Of a stretch of 22,802 nt of DNA, positions 17,736 to 22,802 are shown piece by piece (the stretch's first letter is position 1; each line of letters opens with the position of its first letter). Location of the stretch: NCBI RefSeq assembly GCF_014647055.1, contig NZ_BMOL01000029.1, forward strand, positions 1 through 22,802, in the 5' to 3' direction. Under the pieces are notes generated by a model, which saw only the letters and a program-made list of their open reading frames with translations, ran no database searches and was not told the DNA's origin. This stretch comes from Deinococcus aerolatus. GTDB taxonomy: Bacteria > Deinococcota > Deinococci > Deinococcales > Deinococcaceae. Made by a program: the position numbers and the translations under genes.

Positions 17736-19874
17736 TCAGACCTCTGCCCGCGCCGCCCAGCGCGAGCGGCGGTAGTGCCGGACCTCGGCGGTCAGCAGAA
17801 TGACCGTGTTGAGAAAGTAACTCAGGGTCAGCGCGGCGATCAGGCCGCCGCGCAGGGCACCCGAGGCCAGCAGCGGCAGCGCCGGGAACGTGGCCCCCCC
17901 GGCCAGCGGGGCCAGCGCCGCGACCGCCGCCGCCCACAGCAGCAGCAGCATGCCGCCCCAGGGGCTGCCCATCAGGCCGGTGCCCGGCAGCAGCAGGGTC
18001 AGCGCCCGGACCAGCGGGGCGCGGGCCTGGGCCGGGGTCAGGGGCGTGCGCGGCAGCAGCAGCGAGACCAGCATCGCGGCGGCCAGCAGGGCGGCCACCA
18101 GCAGCGCCCAGCCCAGGCGGGCGCTGCGGCCCGGCGCCGGGGTCAGCACCTGGGCCGGATTCAGCAGGGCCTGACGCAGCGTCACGCTCAGGTCACCGGT
18201 CACGGCGCGCGTCACGCTGCGCTGGTCCGGGTAGCACAGCCGGGACTGACCGGGGCGGTAGCTGCGCTGGAAGCTGGCGTCCGGCGTGTTGGGGTTCAGG
18301 CCCAGGTTGAACGCGGCGGCGCCCAGGTCGGGACGGCCGGTCAGGGCAGCGCGGTACTGCTCGCGGGCCTGGGCCTCGTCGCCACGCGCCTGCGAGATCG
18401 CGCCCAGGTTGTTCAGGGCGCAGGCGTCGGGCAGGGCCGCCGTGTAGATCTGCCGGGCCACCGCGTCATCACCGTCAAGCTGCGCTGCCAGACCGCTCAG
18501 CAGGGCGCTGTCGGGGCCGGGCCGCAGGTTCAGGTCACTCAGCCCGGCGCTGCCCCAGCCGCCGCCGTAGGTGCCGATGTTCAGCGCCGGGGCGCGCAGG
18601 GCCGCGCCGGCCAGGTTGGCCCACTGCCAGCCGCCCAGCGAGGCCACCAGCCCCGCCAGCAGCAGCGTCAGCAGCAGCCGCTCGCTCAGGGAGGCGTAGG
18701 CCACCGCAACGTACCGTGCCCGTGCCAGCGGCCGGCGCAGCCAGCCCAGCAGGCGCCCGCCCAGCGGCCGGGTGGCCAGCCCCTGGGGCCGCCAGGCCCG
18801 CAGCGTCACGGCCGCCAGCGCCGCACCCAGCGCCAGCAGCAGCGTCAGCGTCACCAGCCGCGCGGCGTCCCGCACGCTGCCCAGGCCGTCGGGTCCCAGG
18901 TTGTACAGCGTGCCGGCCCGCAGCGAGCGCGAGAACTGCCGCCATTCCTCGGCCTCCCCCGCGCGGCCCTGGGCCTCCAGGATGCCGGCGTAGCGCTCGT
19001 ACAGTGCCGGACCACCCTCGAAGCGCGGGTGCAGCTCGCGGAGGTACGCCATCCAGGCGGCGGCGCGGGCCAGCCGGTTCTGGTTCAACAGCGTGCCCAC
19101 GTACGCACTGGGGTTGCCGTACGCGGCCAGTGCCGTCCGGCCCACCGGCACGTCGGGATCTATCCCGCGTGAGGCGGCGTCGCGGCGGGCACGGTCCAGC
19201 GCCAGATCGGCGGCCGCCGGGTAGCCCGACGCGTCCAGTTGCGCGGCCAGCTGAACCCACGCCGGAAACGGCAGGGAGGTGCCCAGCGCCCGCCGCACGG
19301 CGCTGAGGGCCGCGTAGCTGTCGCCCTGGGCGCGGCGCTGTCCGGCCAGACGAAGCAGCAGGAATGGGTTGGTGGGGTCCTCGCTGGCCGCAGCCTGCAC
19401 GCCCGCTTCCGGCACTGCCAGCGCCGCGCTCAACAGCCAGCCGGTGACGGCCGGGTCAGGCGGCAGGACCACCCGCTCCTGCACCAGCACGCCCCCCGCG
19501 CCCCCGGCCAGCGTGAAGCGCTCGGCGTAGCCGTCCCCGGCGGTGCTGACGCGCACCACGCCCCCCGACGCGTCCAGGGTGGTCACCGGCCCTGGCAGGT
19601 CGGCGCGGCCCAGCACGCGGCCCGCCGCGCTGTAGACGTAGACCTTGGGGCCCACGCCCAGGTACACGGCGCCGCCCACCTCCAGCGGGCCGCTCAGGTC
19701 GCCGCGCGCCGCCGGATAGCTGCGCTGCCAGACCAGCTGCGCGCCGTCCTCATAGCGCAGGGTCCGGCCTTCCAGCACGGCGGCGGCGCTGGCCTCTGGG
19801 CCGCACATGCCCATCAGGCCAAGCACCAGCCCACCGGCAGCCCAGCCCCACCAGCTCCGCCCGGCGCGGCTCAC
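17736..19874 (-). CDS. Large membrane protein with TPR-like repeats, unknown function
   Basis: This 712-aa protein begins with a signal peptide (about 1-30). Residues 35-160 have short beta-rich repeats (GAVYLGVGPKVYVYS; GVVRVSTAGDGYAERF) like a partial propeller. An Ala-rich helical region with TPR-like pairs spans about 165-330. A membrane segment lies near 338-358 and another near 397-418. A clear TPR unit (ALNNLGAISQARGDEAQ and following) lies at about 482-525, and several membrane segments fill the C-terminal 150 residues. No catalytic motif is seen. It starts with GTG 19874, whose bases overlap the TGA of the upstream PlsY-like gene (GTGA), so the two are translationally coupled and probably act in the envelope together. 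Function unknown. Confidence 0.75.
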   Translation of the reverse strand: MSRAGRSWWGWAAGGLVLGLMGMCGPEASAAAVLEGRTLRYEDGAQLVWQRSYPAARGDLSGPLEVGGAVYLGVGPKVYVYSAAGRVLGRADLPGPVTTLDASGGVVRVSTAGDGYAERFTLAGGAGGVLVQERVVLPPDPAVTGWLLSAALAVPEAGVQAAASEDPTNPFLLLRLAGQRRAQGDSYAALSAVRRALGTSLPFPAWVQLAAQLDASGYPAAADLALDRARRDAASRGIDPDVPVGRTALAAYGNPSAYVGTLLNQNRLARAAAWMAYLRELHPRFEGGPALYERYAGILEAQGRAGEAEEWRQFSRSLRAGTLYNLGPDGLGSVRDAARLVTLTLLLALGAALAAVTLRAWRPQGLATRPLGGRLLGWLRRPLARARYVAVAYASLSERLLLTLLLAGLVASLGGWQWANLAGAALRAPALNIGTYGGGWGSAGLSDLNLRPGPDSALLSGLAAQLDGDDAVARQIYTAALPDACALNNLGAISQARGDEAQAREQYRAALTGRPDLGAAAFNLGLNPNTPDASFQRSYRPGQSRLCYPDQRSVTRAVTGDLSVTLRQALLNPAQVLTPAPGRSARLGWALLVAALLAAAMLVSLLLPRTPLTPAQARAPLVRALTLLLPGTGLMGSPWGGMLLLLWAAAVAALAPLAGGATFPALPLLASGALRGGLIAALTLSYFLNTVILLTAEVRHYRRSRWAARAEV

Positions 19875-20446
19875 GGCCTGTCCCGGCCCGCCGGCGCGGC
19901 CAGCAGGTGAACGGCCCGCAGCGCCATGACCGCGCTTCCTGCCAGCAGGTCACCCAGGCCGCCGTAACGCAGGCTCAGCAGCAGGCCTGCCGGCACGGCA
20001 ACGGCGGCAGCAAACGGCACGGCGTTCAGTTTCAGGCGGCGTTGCAGGGTGGCCCGGTACAGCGGAATCACGGCCAGCCCCAGGGCCAGTGCGCCCAGCA
20101 GGGTCAGCGGGGCCGCCACCAGCAATGCCCCCAGGAAAGGCGCGATGCCGCCGCCGCCCCGGAACCGGAAGAACACCGGGTAACAGTGGCCCAGCACCAC
20201 CGCCAGGGTGGCCAGCCAAGTCAGCTCAGGCGCCAGTACGTGGGCCAGCGCCACGGCCAGCACACCCTTCAGGATATCCCCGGCGGTGACCAGAATGGCG
20301 GCGTTGCGCCCGAACTGCCGGAAGGTGCCGCTGCCCCCAGGCAGGTCGCGGCCCAGGATGTCGTCCCCGCGCGCCCGCGCGTACAGCACGCCGGTGACCA
20401 GCGATCCCAGCAGGTAGGACAGGGCGGCAACCAGCAGGGCTAACAT
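19871..20446 (-). CDS. Divergent PlsY-family glycerol-3-phosphate acyltransferase
   Basis: This 191-aa integral membrane protein follows the PlsY family, which transfers acyl groups from acyl-phosphate to glycerol-3-phosphate in phospholipid synthesis. The N-terminus SYLLGSLVTGVLYAR and GDILKGVLAVALA are typical. GHCYPVFFRFRGGGGIAPFLG corresponds to PlsY motif 2, but the usual GGKG is GGGG, so the conserved lysine is missing. The motif 1 region reads PGGSGTFRQFG in place of the usual GSGN-x-GATNVLR, and I see no motif 3. It may have lost or changed activity. ATG 20446 is preceded by TACAAT ending 9 bases upstream, giving a nearly leaderless transcript. The following TPR membrane gene overlaps its stop codon. 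Confidence 0.75.
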   Translation of the reverse strand: MLALLVAALSYLLGSLVTGVLYARARGDDILGRDLPGGSGTFRQFGRNAAILVTAGDILKGVLAVALAHVLAPELTWLATLAVVLGHCYPVFFRFRGGGGIAPFLGALLVAAPLTLLGALALGLAVIPLYRATLQRRLKLNAVPFAAAVAVPAGLLLSLRYGGLGDLLAGSAVMALRAVHLLAAPAGRDRP

Positions 20447-20455
20447 ACGCGCCGC

Positions 20456-20461
20456 ATTGTA
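20456..20461 (-). promoter_or_regulatory. -10 element of the plsY-like/TPR unit
   Basis: TACAAT on the minus strand is close to consensus and ends 9 bases before ATG 20446. It is divergent to the -10 element of the MoeB/ThiF-like gene 70 bases away. Confidence 0.55.
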
Positions 20462-20530
20462 GGGCAGCGCCGCCGCAGGGAAGCCCGCGGACCGCCTGTG
20501 ATGTGAACGGTCCGGCACCCCCACTTCCTC

Positions 20531-20536
20531 TACACT
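20531..20536 (+). promoter_or_regulatory. Leaderless -10 element of the MoeB/ThiF-like gene
   Basis: TACACT ends 7 bases before ATG 20544, with no ribosome binding site between. Confidence 0.5.
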
Positions 20537-20543
20537 CGCAGCG

Positions 20544-21311
20544 ATGAGCACCGCTGAACCCAGGAGGCAGACGCGTCCGGACCCCGAATCCCTGAGCCGT
20601 GACGAACTGCGACGCTACTCGCGGCAGCTGATGGTTCCCGAATGGCTGGAGGCCGGCGCGCAGGAGCGGCTACGGCGCTCCAGCGTGCTGCTGGTGGGCG
20701 CCGGCGGTCTGGGGGGCCCGGTGGCCCTGCAATTGGCCGGGGCTGGCGTAGGGCGGCTGGTGATTGCCGACGGCGACACGGTGGGGGTCAGCAATCTGCA
20801 CCGCCAGACCCTGTTCACCGCCGCCGACGTGGGACGAAGCAAGGCGGAGGTTGCAGCGGCGCGTGTCCAGGCACTCAATCCCTTCGTGCAGGTCCAGACG
20901 GCCCCCAGACTGGAAGGCACGGACATGGACCGCGCCATGGGCGGCACGACGCTGGTGGTGGACGCCACCGACAATTTTGAGACGCGCTACGCTCTGGCCG
21001 ACGCCTGCATGCGGGCGGAGCGCGAATGGGTCTGGGGCGCGGCGAGCGGCACCAGCGGCATGGTCAGCGTGTTCGGCCCGCACCTGGGCCTGCGTGACTT
21101 GTTTCCCACCCCCGGCAACGCGCCGTCCTGCGATGAGAGCGGCGTTCTGGGGCCGGTACCCAACATCGTGGGCAGCCTGATGGCCCAGGAGACCCTTAAG
21201 CTGCTGGGCGGCCTGGGAGACCCACTGCGGGGCCGTCTGTGGACTTTTGAAGCACTGTCTGGCCGGGTCCGGATCTTGAAGCTGGCATCTGCCGTGCTTT
21301 CCAGTTCTTAA
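20544..21311 (+). CDS. MoeB/ThiF/HesA-family E1-like adenylyltransferase
   Basis: This 255-aa enzyme should adenylate the C-terminal glycine of a ubiquitin-like sulfur carrier (MoaD or ThiS type) for molybdopterin, thiamin or cysteine synthesis. The N-terminal RYSRQLMVPEWLEAGAQERL, the nucleotide loop VLLVGAGGLGGP, the metal/ATP region IADGDTVGVSNLHRQTLF and DATDNFETRYALADA are all intact. SCDESGVLGPVPNIVGSLMAQE holds the probable thioester/persulfide cysteine. The two CxxC zinc motifs of E. coli MoeB and ThiF are absent; the only cysteines are the one in ADACMRA and the one in SCDES. No carrier-protein gene lies next to it, so MoeB versus ThiF cannot be settled. The ATG fits the leaderless -10 at 20531. 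Confidence 0.87.
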   Translation: MSTAEPRRQTRPDPESLSRDELRRYSRQLMVPEWLEAGAQERLRRSSVLLVGAGGLGGPVALQLAGAGVGRLVIADGDTVGVSNLHRQTLFTAADVGRSKAEVAAARVQALNPFVQVQTAPRLEGTDMDRAMGGTTLVVDATDNFETRYALADACMRAEREWVWGAASGTSGMVSVFGPHLGLRDLFPTPGNAPSCDESGVLGPVPNIVGSLMAQETLKLLGGLGDPLRGRLWTFEALSGRVRILKLASAVLSSS

Positions 21312-21345
21312 TTTAAATTAAATTTATTATTCATTCTATAGGGCG
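21301..21345. other. AT-rich stretch with a 14-bp palindrome
   Basis: Directly at and after the stop of the MoeB/ThiF-like gene the sequence turns almost pure A/T for about 35 bases and contains TTAATTTAAATTAA, a perfect palindrome. It lies about 100-140 bases upstream of the HU promoter and could be a binding or bending site; no T-run terminator is obvious. Confidence 0.35.
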
Positions 21346-21442
21346 TTGTGGCGCTTATCTCCTCGGTTTTTGTCTGTGATTTGTCCGGCGAGGAACAGCA
21401 CGTTGCCGGGAAAAAAGCAGCCGTGGCGCGCCATCCTGGGGA

Positions 21443-21470
21443 TTGACTGGCAATAAACGTGTGTTAAGGT
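21443..21470 (+). promoter_or_regulatory. Promoter of the HU gene
   Basis: TTGACT (21443-21448) and TAAGGT (21465-21470) are separated by 16 bases. The mRNA would have a leader of about 40 bases with a GGAGG site, so this abundant protein uses ordinary Shine-Dalgarno initiation. Confidence 0.65.
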
Positions 21471-21517
21471 GCATTTGAGCCAACAATTCGCTCAATTCAG
21501 ATTCCGGAGGTTTGCAT

Positions 21518-21862
21518 ATGGCCAAGAGCACCAGACCCGCCGCCAGGAAGCCCACTACCAAAGCTGCACCCGCAAAAAGCGCGACCAGCAAGATTGCCAA
21601 GACCCAGATCGTCGACATGGTCGCCGACAAGACCAGCTTGAACAAGAAACAGGCCGGCGAGGCCGTAGCCGCCGTGTTGGACAGTGTGGTCTCTGCCTTA
21701 CAAGGCGGCAAGAGCGTGGGCCTCCCTGGCCTGGGCACCCTCAGCGTGACCCAGACGGCGGCCCGCACCGGGGTGCGCCCGGGTACCAGTCAGAGAATCA
21801 CGATTCCCGCAGGCAAGAAGATCCGGTTCAAGGTGGCCAGCACCCTCAAGGGCACCTTGTAG
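21518..21862 (+). CDS. HU-family DNA-binding protein with basic N-terminal tail
   Basis: This 114-aa protein is a nucleoid-associated HU/IHF homologue that bends and compacts DNA. The core starts near residue 26 ([25 protein letters not shown]). It has the DNA-binding arm [23 protein letters not shown], which matches the family R-x-G-x-x-P-x-T-x-x-x-I-x-IPA pattern. In front is a 25-residue Lys/Ala/Pro-rich tail ([20 protein letters not shown] and on), similar to the tail of D. radiodurans HU and of histone H1-like proteins. ATG 21518 follows GGAGG with an 8-base spacer; a TTG two codons earlier is less likely. A good promoter lies at 21443-21470. Confidence 0.95.
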   Translation: MAKSTRPAARKPTTKAAPAKSATSKIAKTQIVDMVADKTSLNKKQAGEAVAAVLDSVVSALQGGKSVGLPGLGTLSVTQTAARTGVRPGTSQRITIPAGKKIRFKVASTLKGTL

Positions 21863-21891
21863 AACTGGAGCACTCTCGAGACAGCTTTTTA

Positions 21892-21952
21892 AGAGGCACA
21901 GGTTCAGAGCGTCTGGCAACAGCAGGCTCTGAACGTGTGCCTCTCTGTTGCC
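21892..21952 (+). repeat. Interleaved inverted repeats (A-B-A'-B') after the HU gene
   Basis: Arm A (AGAGGCACAGGTTCAGAGC, 21892-21910) pairs with A' (GCTCTGAACGTGTGCCTCT, 21926-21944) over 19 positions with one mismatch. Inside the loop, B (GGCAACAG, 21915-21922) is perfectly complementary to B' (CTGTTGCC, 21945-21952), which begins right after A'. The two stems exclude each other in simple geometry. T5 lies just before arm A but no T-run follows, so it is not a simple terminator. It could be an RNA switch, a small RNA, a dispersed repeat or an HU 3'-end structure. Confidence 0.55.
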
Positions 21953-22039
21953 GTTCGGGGCCACTTGCATTGTCAGCACGTCTCTACACGTAACGCACAA
22001 CACTTTGGAAAGGAAGGTGCTTTTCTCACTTTCTTGAGT

Positions 22040-22045
22040 TATTCT
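22040..22045 (+). promoter_or_regulatory. Leaderless -10 element of the 56-codon ORF/carD-like unit
   Basis: TATTCT ends 7 bases before ATG 22053. No TANNNT element lies at leaderless distance before the CarD-like start, so this is the likely promoter for both frames. Confidence 0.5.
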
Positions 22046-22052
22046 CTCTCCT

Positions 22053-22223
22053 ATGCAACAGTCCCGGAGAATACCGGAACGATGGAGTGAGGCGCCGCAG
22101 CGCAACGCAGCGCAGGCACGCTTGTCCTCAGATGCCAACCCTGGCCGGGTGACCCCCCATGGCAGGAGCCCGAAGCAGACCGCACGTCTCCAGGGCGCGC
22201 TGGCCTGGGAGAAAAGCTCTTGA
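22053..22223 (+). CDS. 56-aa leaderless ORF coupled to the CarD-like gene
   Basis: From ATG 22053 the frame runs 56 codons without a stop, beginning MQQSRRIPERWSEAPQ and ending ALAWEKSS. Its TGA (22221-22223) overlaps the TTG start of the CarD-like gene as TTGA. The GGGAG ribosome binding site of that gene is inside its last codons. The peptide is basic and polar (many Arg, Gln, Ser, Pro), has no membrane segment and no recognised family. It may be a real small protein or a translated leader that feeds ribosomes into the downstream gene. Confidence 0.5.
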   Translation: MQQSRRIPERWSEAPQRNAAQARLSSDANPGRVTPHGRSPKQTARLQGALAWEKSS

Positions 22224-22723
22224 AACAGATGGTCTATGTCACCGGCGACCGGGTCGTGCTGCCTCCCTACGGCCTCGGCGTGATCAGCGGCACCTGCCAG
22301 CGTCCGGTGGGCACGGTTACCCACGACTACTACGAGTTGCAGTTCACGCATACGGCCAGTCGCGCCTATGTCCCGGTGGCGGCGCCGCACAGCGCGGGCA
22401 TGCGCCCCGCCCTGACCGAGCGCGATCTGCCGGAACTGCTGAGCCAGTTGCAAAACAGCAGCCTGACCCTGCCACACCAGTGGGCTGCCCGTCAGCGCCT
22501 GGTGGCCGAGATTCTCGCCGGCGGCCAGCCGCTGGAACTCGCGGTCCTGACCTGTGAGTTGCGCCGCTGGAACACTGAGCGGGGGCTTCCCGACCTAGAC
22601 CGCCAAGCGTTCCGGCGGGCCATCAGACTGCTGGAGCAGGAGGTCAGCGGTCTGGAGGACCACAACGCACGAAAGGTCCAGCAGTTGCTGGACCTTGCCT
22701 GGCACGAGAATCCTCACCATTGA
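22220..22723 (+). CDS. CarD/CdnL-family RNA polymerase-binding regulator
   Basis: This 167-aa protein matches CarD/CdnL regulators, which bind the RNA polymerase beta subunit and stabilise open promoter complexes. The N-terminal RNA-polymerase-interacting fold is seen in VTGDRVVLPPYGLGVISG and DYYELQF followed by AYVPVAA. The C-terminal half is helical and rich in Leu and Arg (ARQRLVAEILAGGQPLELAV; RRAIRLLEQEVSGLEDHNA), as expected for the DNA-facing helical domain. TTG 22220 is chosen because GGAG ends 8 bases before it; the in-frame ATG at 22229 is 17 bases away. Several CarD-like paralogues occur in Deinococcus, so this may not be the main one. A hairpin follows at 22757. Confidence 0.87.
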   Translation: MKQMVYVTGDRVVLPPYGLGVISGTCQRPVGTVTHDYYELQFTHTASRAYVPVAAPHSAGMRPALTERDLPELLSQLQNSSLTLPHQWAARQRLVAEILAGGQPLELAVLTCELRRWNTERGLPDLDRQAFRRAIRLLEQEVSGLEDHNARKVQQLLDLAWHENPHH

Positions 22724-22756
22724 TCGGGACCCAGCACAGGCACAGACAATAACGCA

Positions 22757-22782
22757 GCGCCCCCAACTTTCGTTGGGGGCGC
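22757..22782 (+). terminator. Terminator hairpin after the CarD-like gene
   Basis: GCGCCCCCAAC (22757-22767) and GTTGGGGGCGC (22772-22782) form a perfect 11-bp stem with a TTTC loop, 33 bases after the stop codon. There is no T-run after it, so termination efficiency is uncertain. Confidence 0.7.
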
Positions 22783-22802
22783 TAAGGTAGATGAAATCAG
22801 AC

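Larger units (their letters stand above)
21863..22219. other. Intergenic region between the HU and CarD-like genes
   Basis: This 357-base gap holds the interleaved repeats at 21892-21952, then about 90 bases without recognised features, then the -10 element at 22040 and a 56-codon leaderless ORF that fills the rest up to the CarD-like start. Confidence 0.6.

Noticed and set aside
21892..21952. H-type pseudoknot with both stems formed
   Set aside because: No bases separate A' from B', yet they would have to span the full 19-bp first stem. Both complete stems cannot coexist, so competing hairpins are more likely.

Overview
The window is GC-rich, densely packed bacterial chromosome and reads as a Deinococcus. 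Evidence: an HU protein with a Lys/Ala/Pro-rich N-terminal tail, an aminoadipate-route lysine kinase (LysZ), an alpha2-type glycyl-tRNA synthetase behind a T-box, a CarD-like RNA polymerase regulator, and many genes whose only promoter element is TANNNT 5-9 nt before the start codon. That last pattern is the leaderless-mRNA arrangement known from Deinococcus. There is no insertion sequence, phage, CRISPR array or tRNA; this is core chromosome, not an island.

Layout. 1-895 (minus): a two-gene unit, pterin carbinolamine dehydratase then a hot-dog thioesterase, ending at a perfect 34-bp palindrome. 896-1368: a 473-base gap with an AT-rich island, a possible 57-aa ORF and the mutS promoter. 1369-5420 (plus): mutS and a GlcD/D-lactate-dehydrogenase-type flavoprotein. 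5619-7133: a two-domain DUF1080 lipoprotein. 7227-7625: a small conserved unknown. 7712-9508: promoter, glycine T-box leader, glyQS and its terminator. 9638-11323: a fusion of a PlsY-like membrane domain with a cyanobacterial-type acyl-ACP reductase. 11455-15583: a secreted phospholipase-D-fold protein, ispH, lysZ, a YbjQ-family protein and an unknown. 15667-20446 (minus): plsY-like gene coupled to a large membrane TPR protein, then an S1-domain RNA-binding protein, then an HtrA protease, with terminators after the last two. 20544-22802 (plus): a MoeB/ThiF-like E1 enzyme, an HU gene, a structured intergenic element, a 56-codon leaderless ORF coupled to a CarD-like gene, and a final hairpin.

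Two observations stand out. First, several genes here (ispH, lysZ, the S1 gene, the carD-like gene, and more weakly the flavoprotein, htrA and the gene at 15296) have a short ORF whose stop codon overlaps the start codon of the main gene. In the four best cases a TANNNT -10 element lies 6-7 nt before the ATG of the short ORF, so the mRNA should begin at or next to that ATG. This suggests that leaderless initiation on a mini-ORF feeds ribosomes into the main gene by termination-reinitiation. Second, the PlsY/acyl-ACP-reductase fusion could be a membrane-bound source of fatty aldehyde, possibly for the alkylamine-containing lipids typical of Deinococcus.

All functional calls come from reading motifs by eye; no database search or folding program was run.
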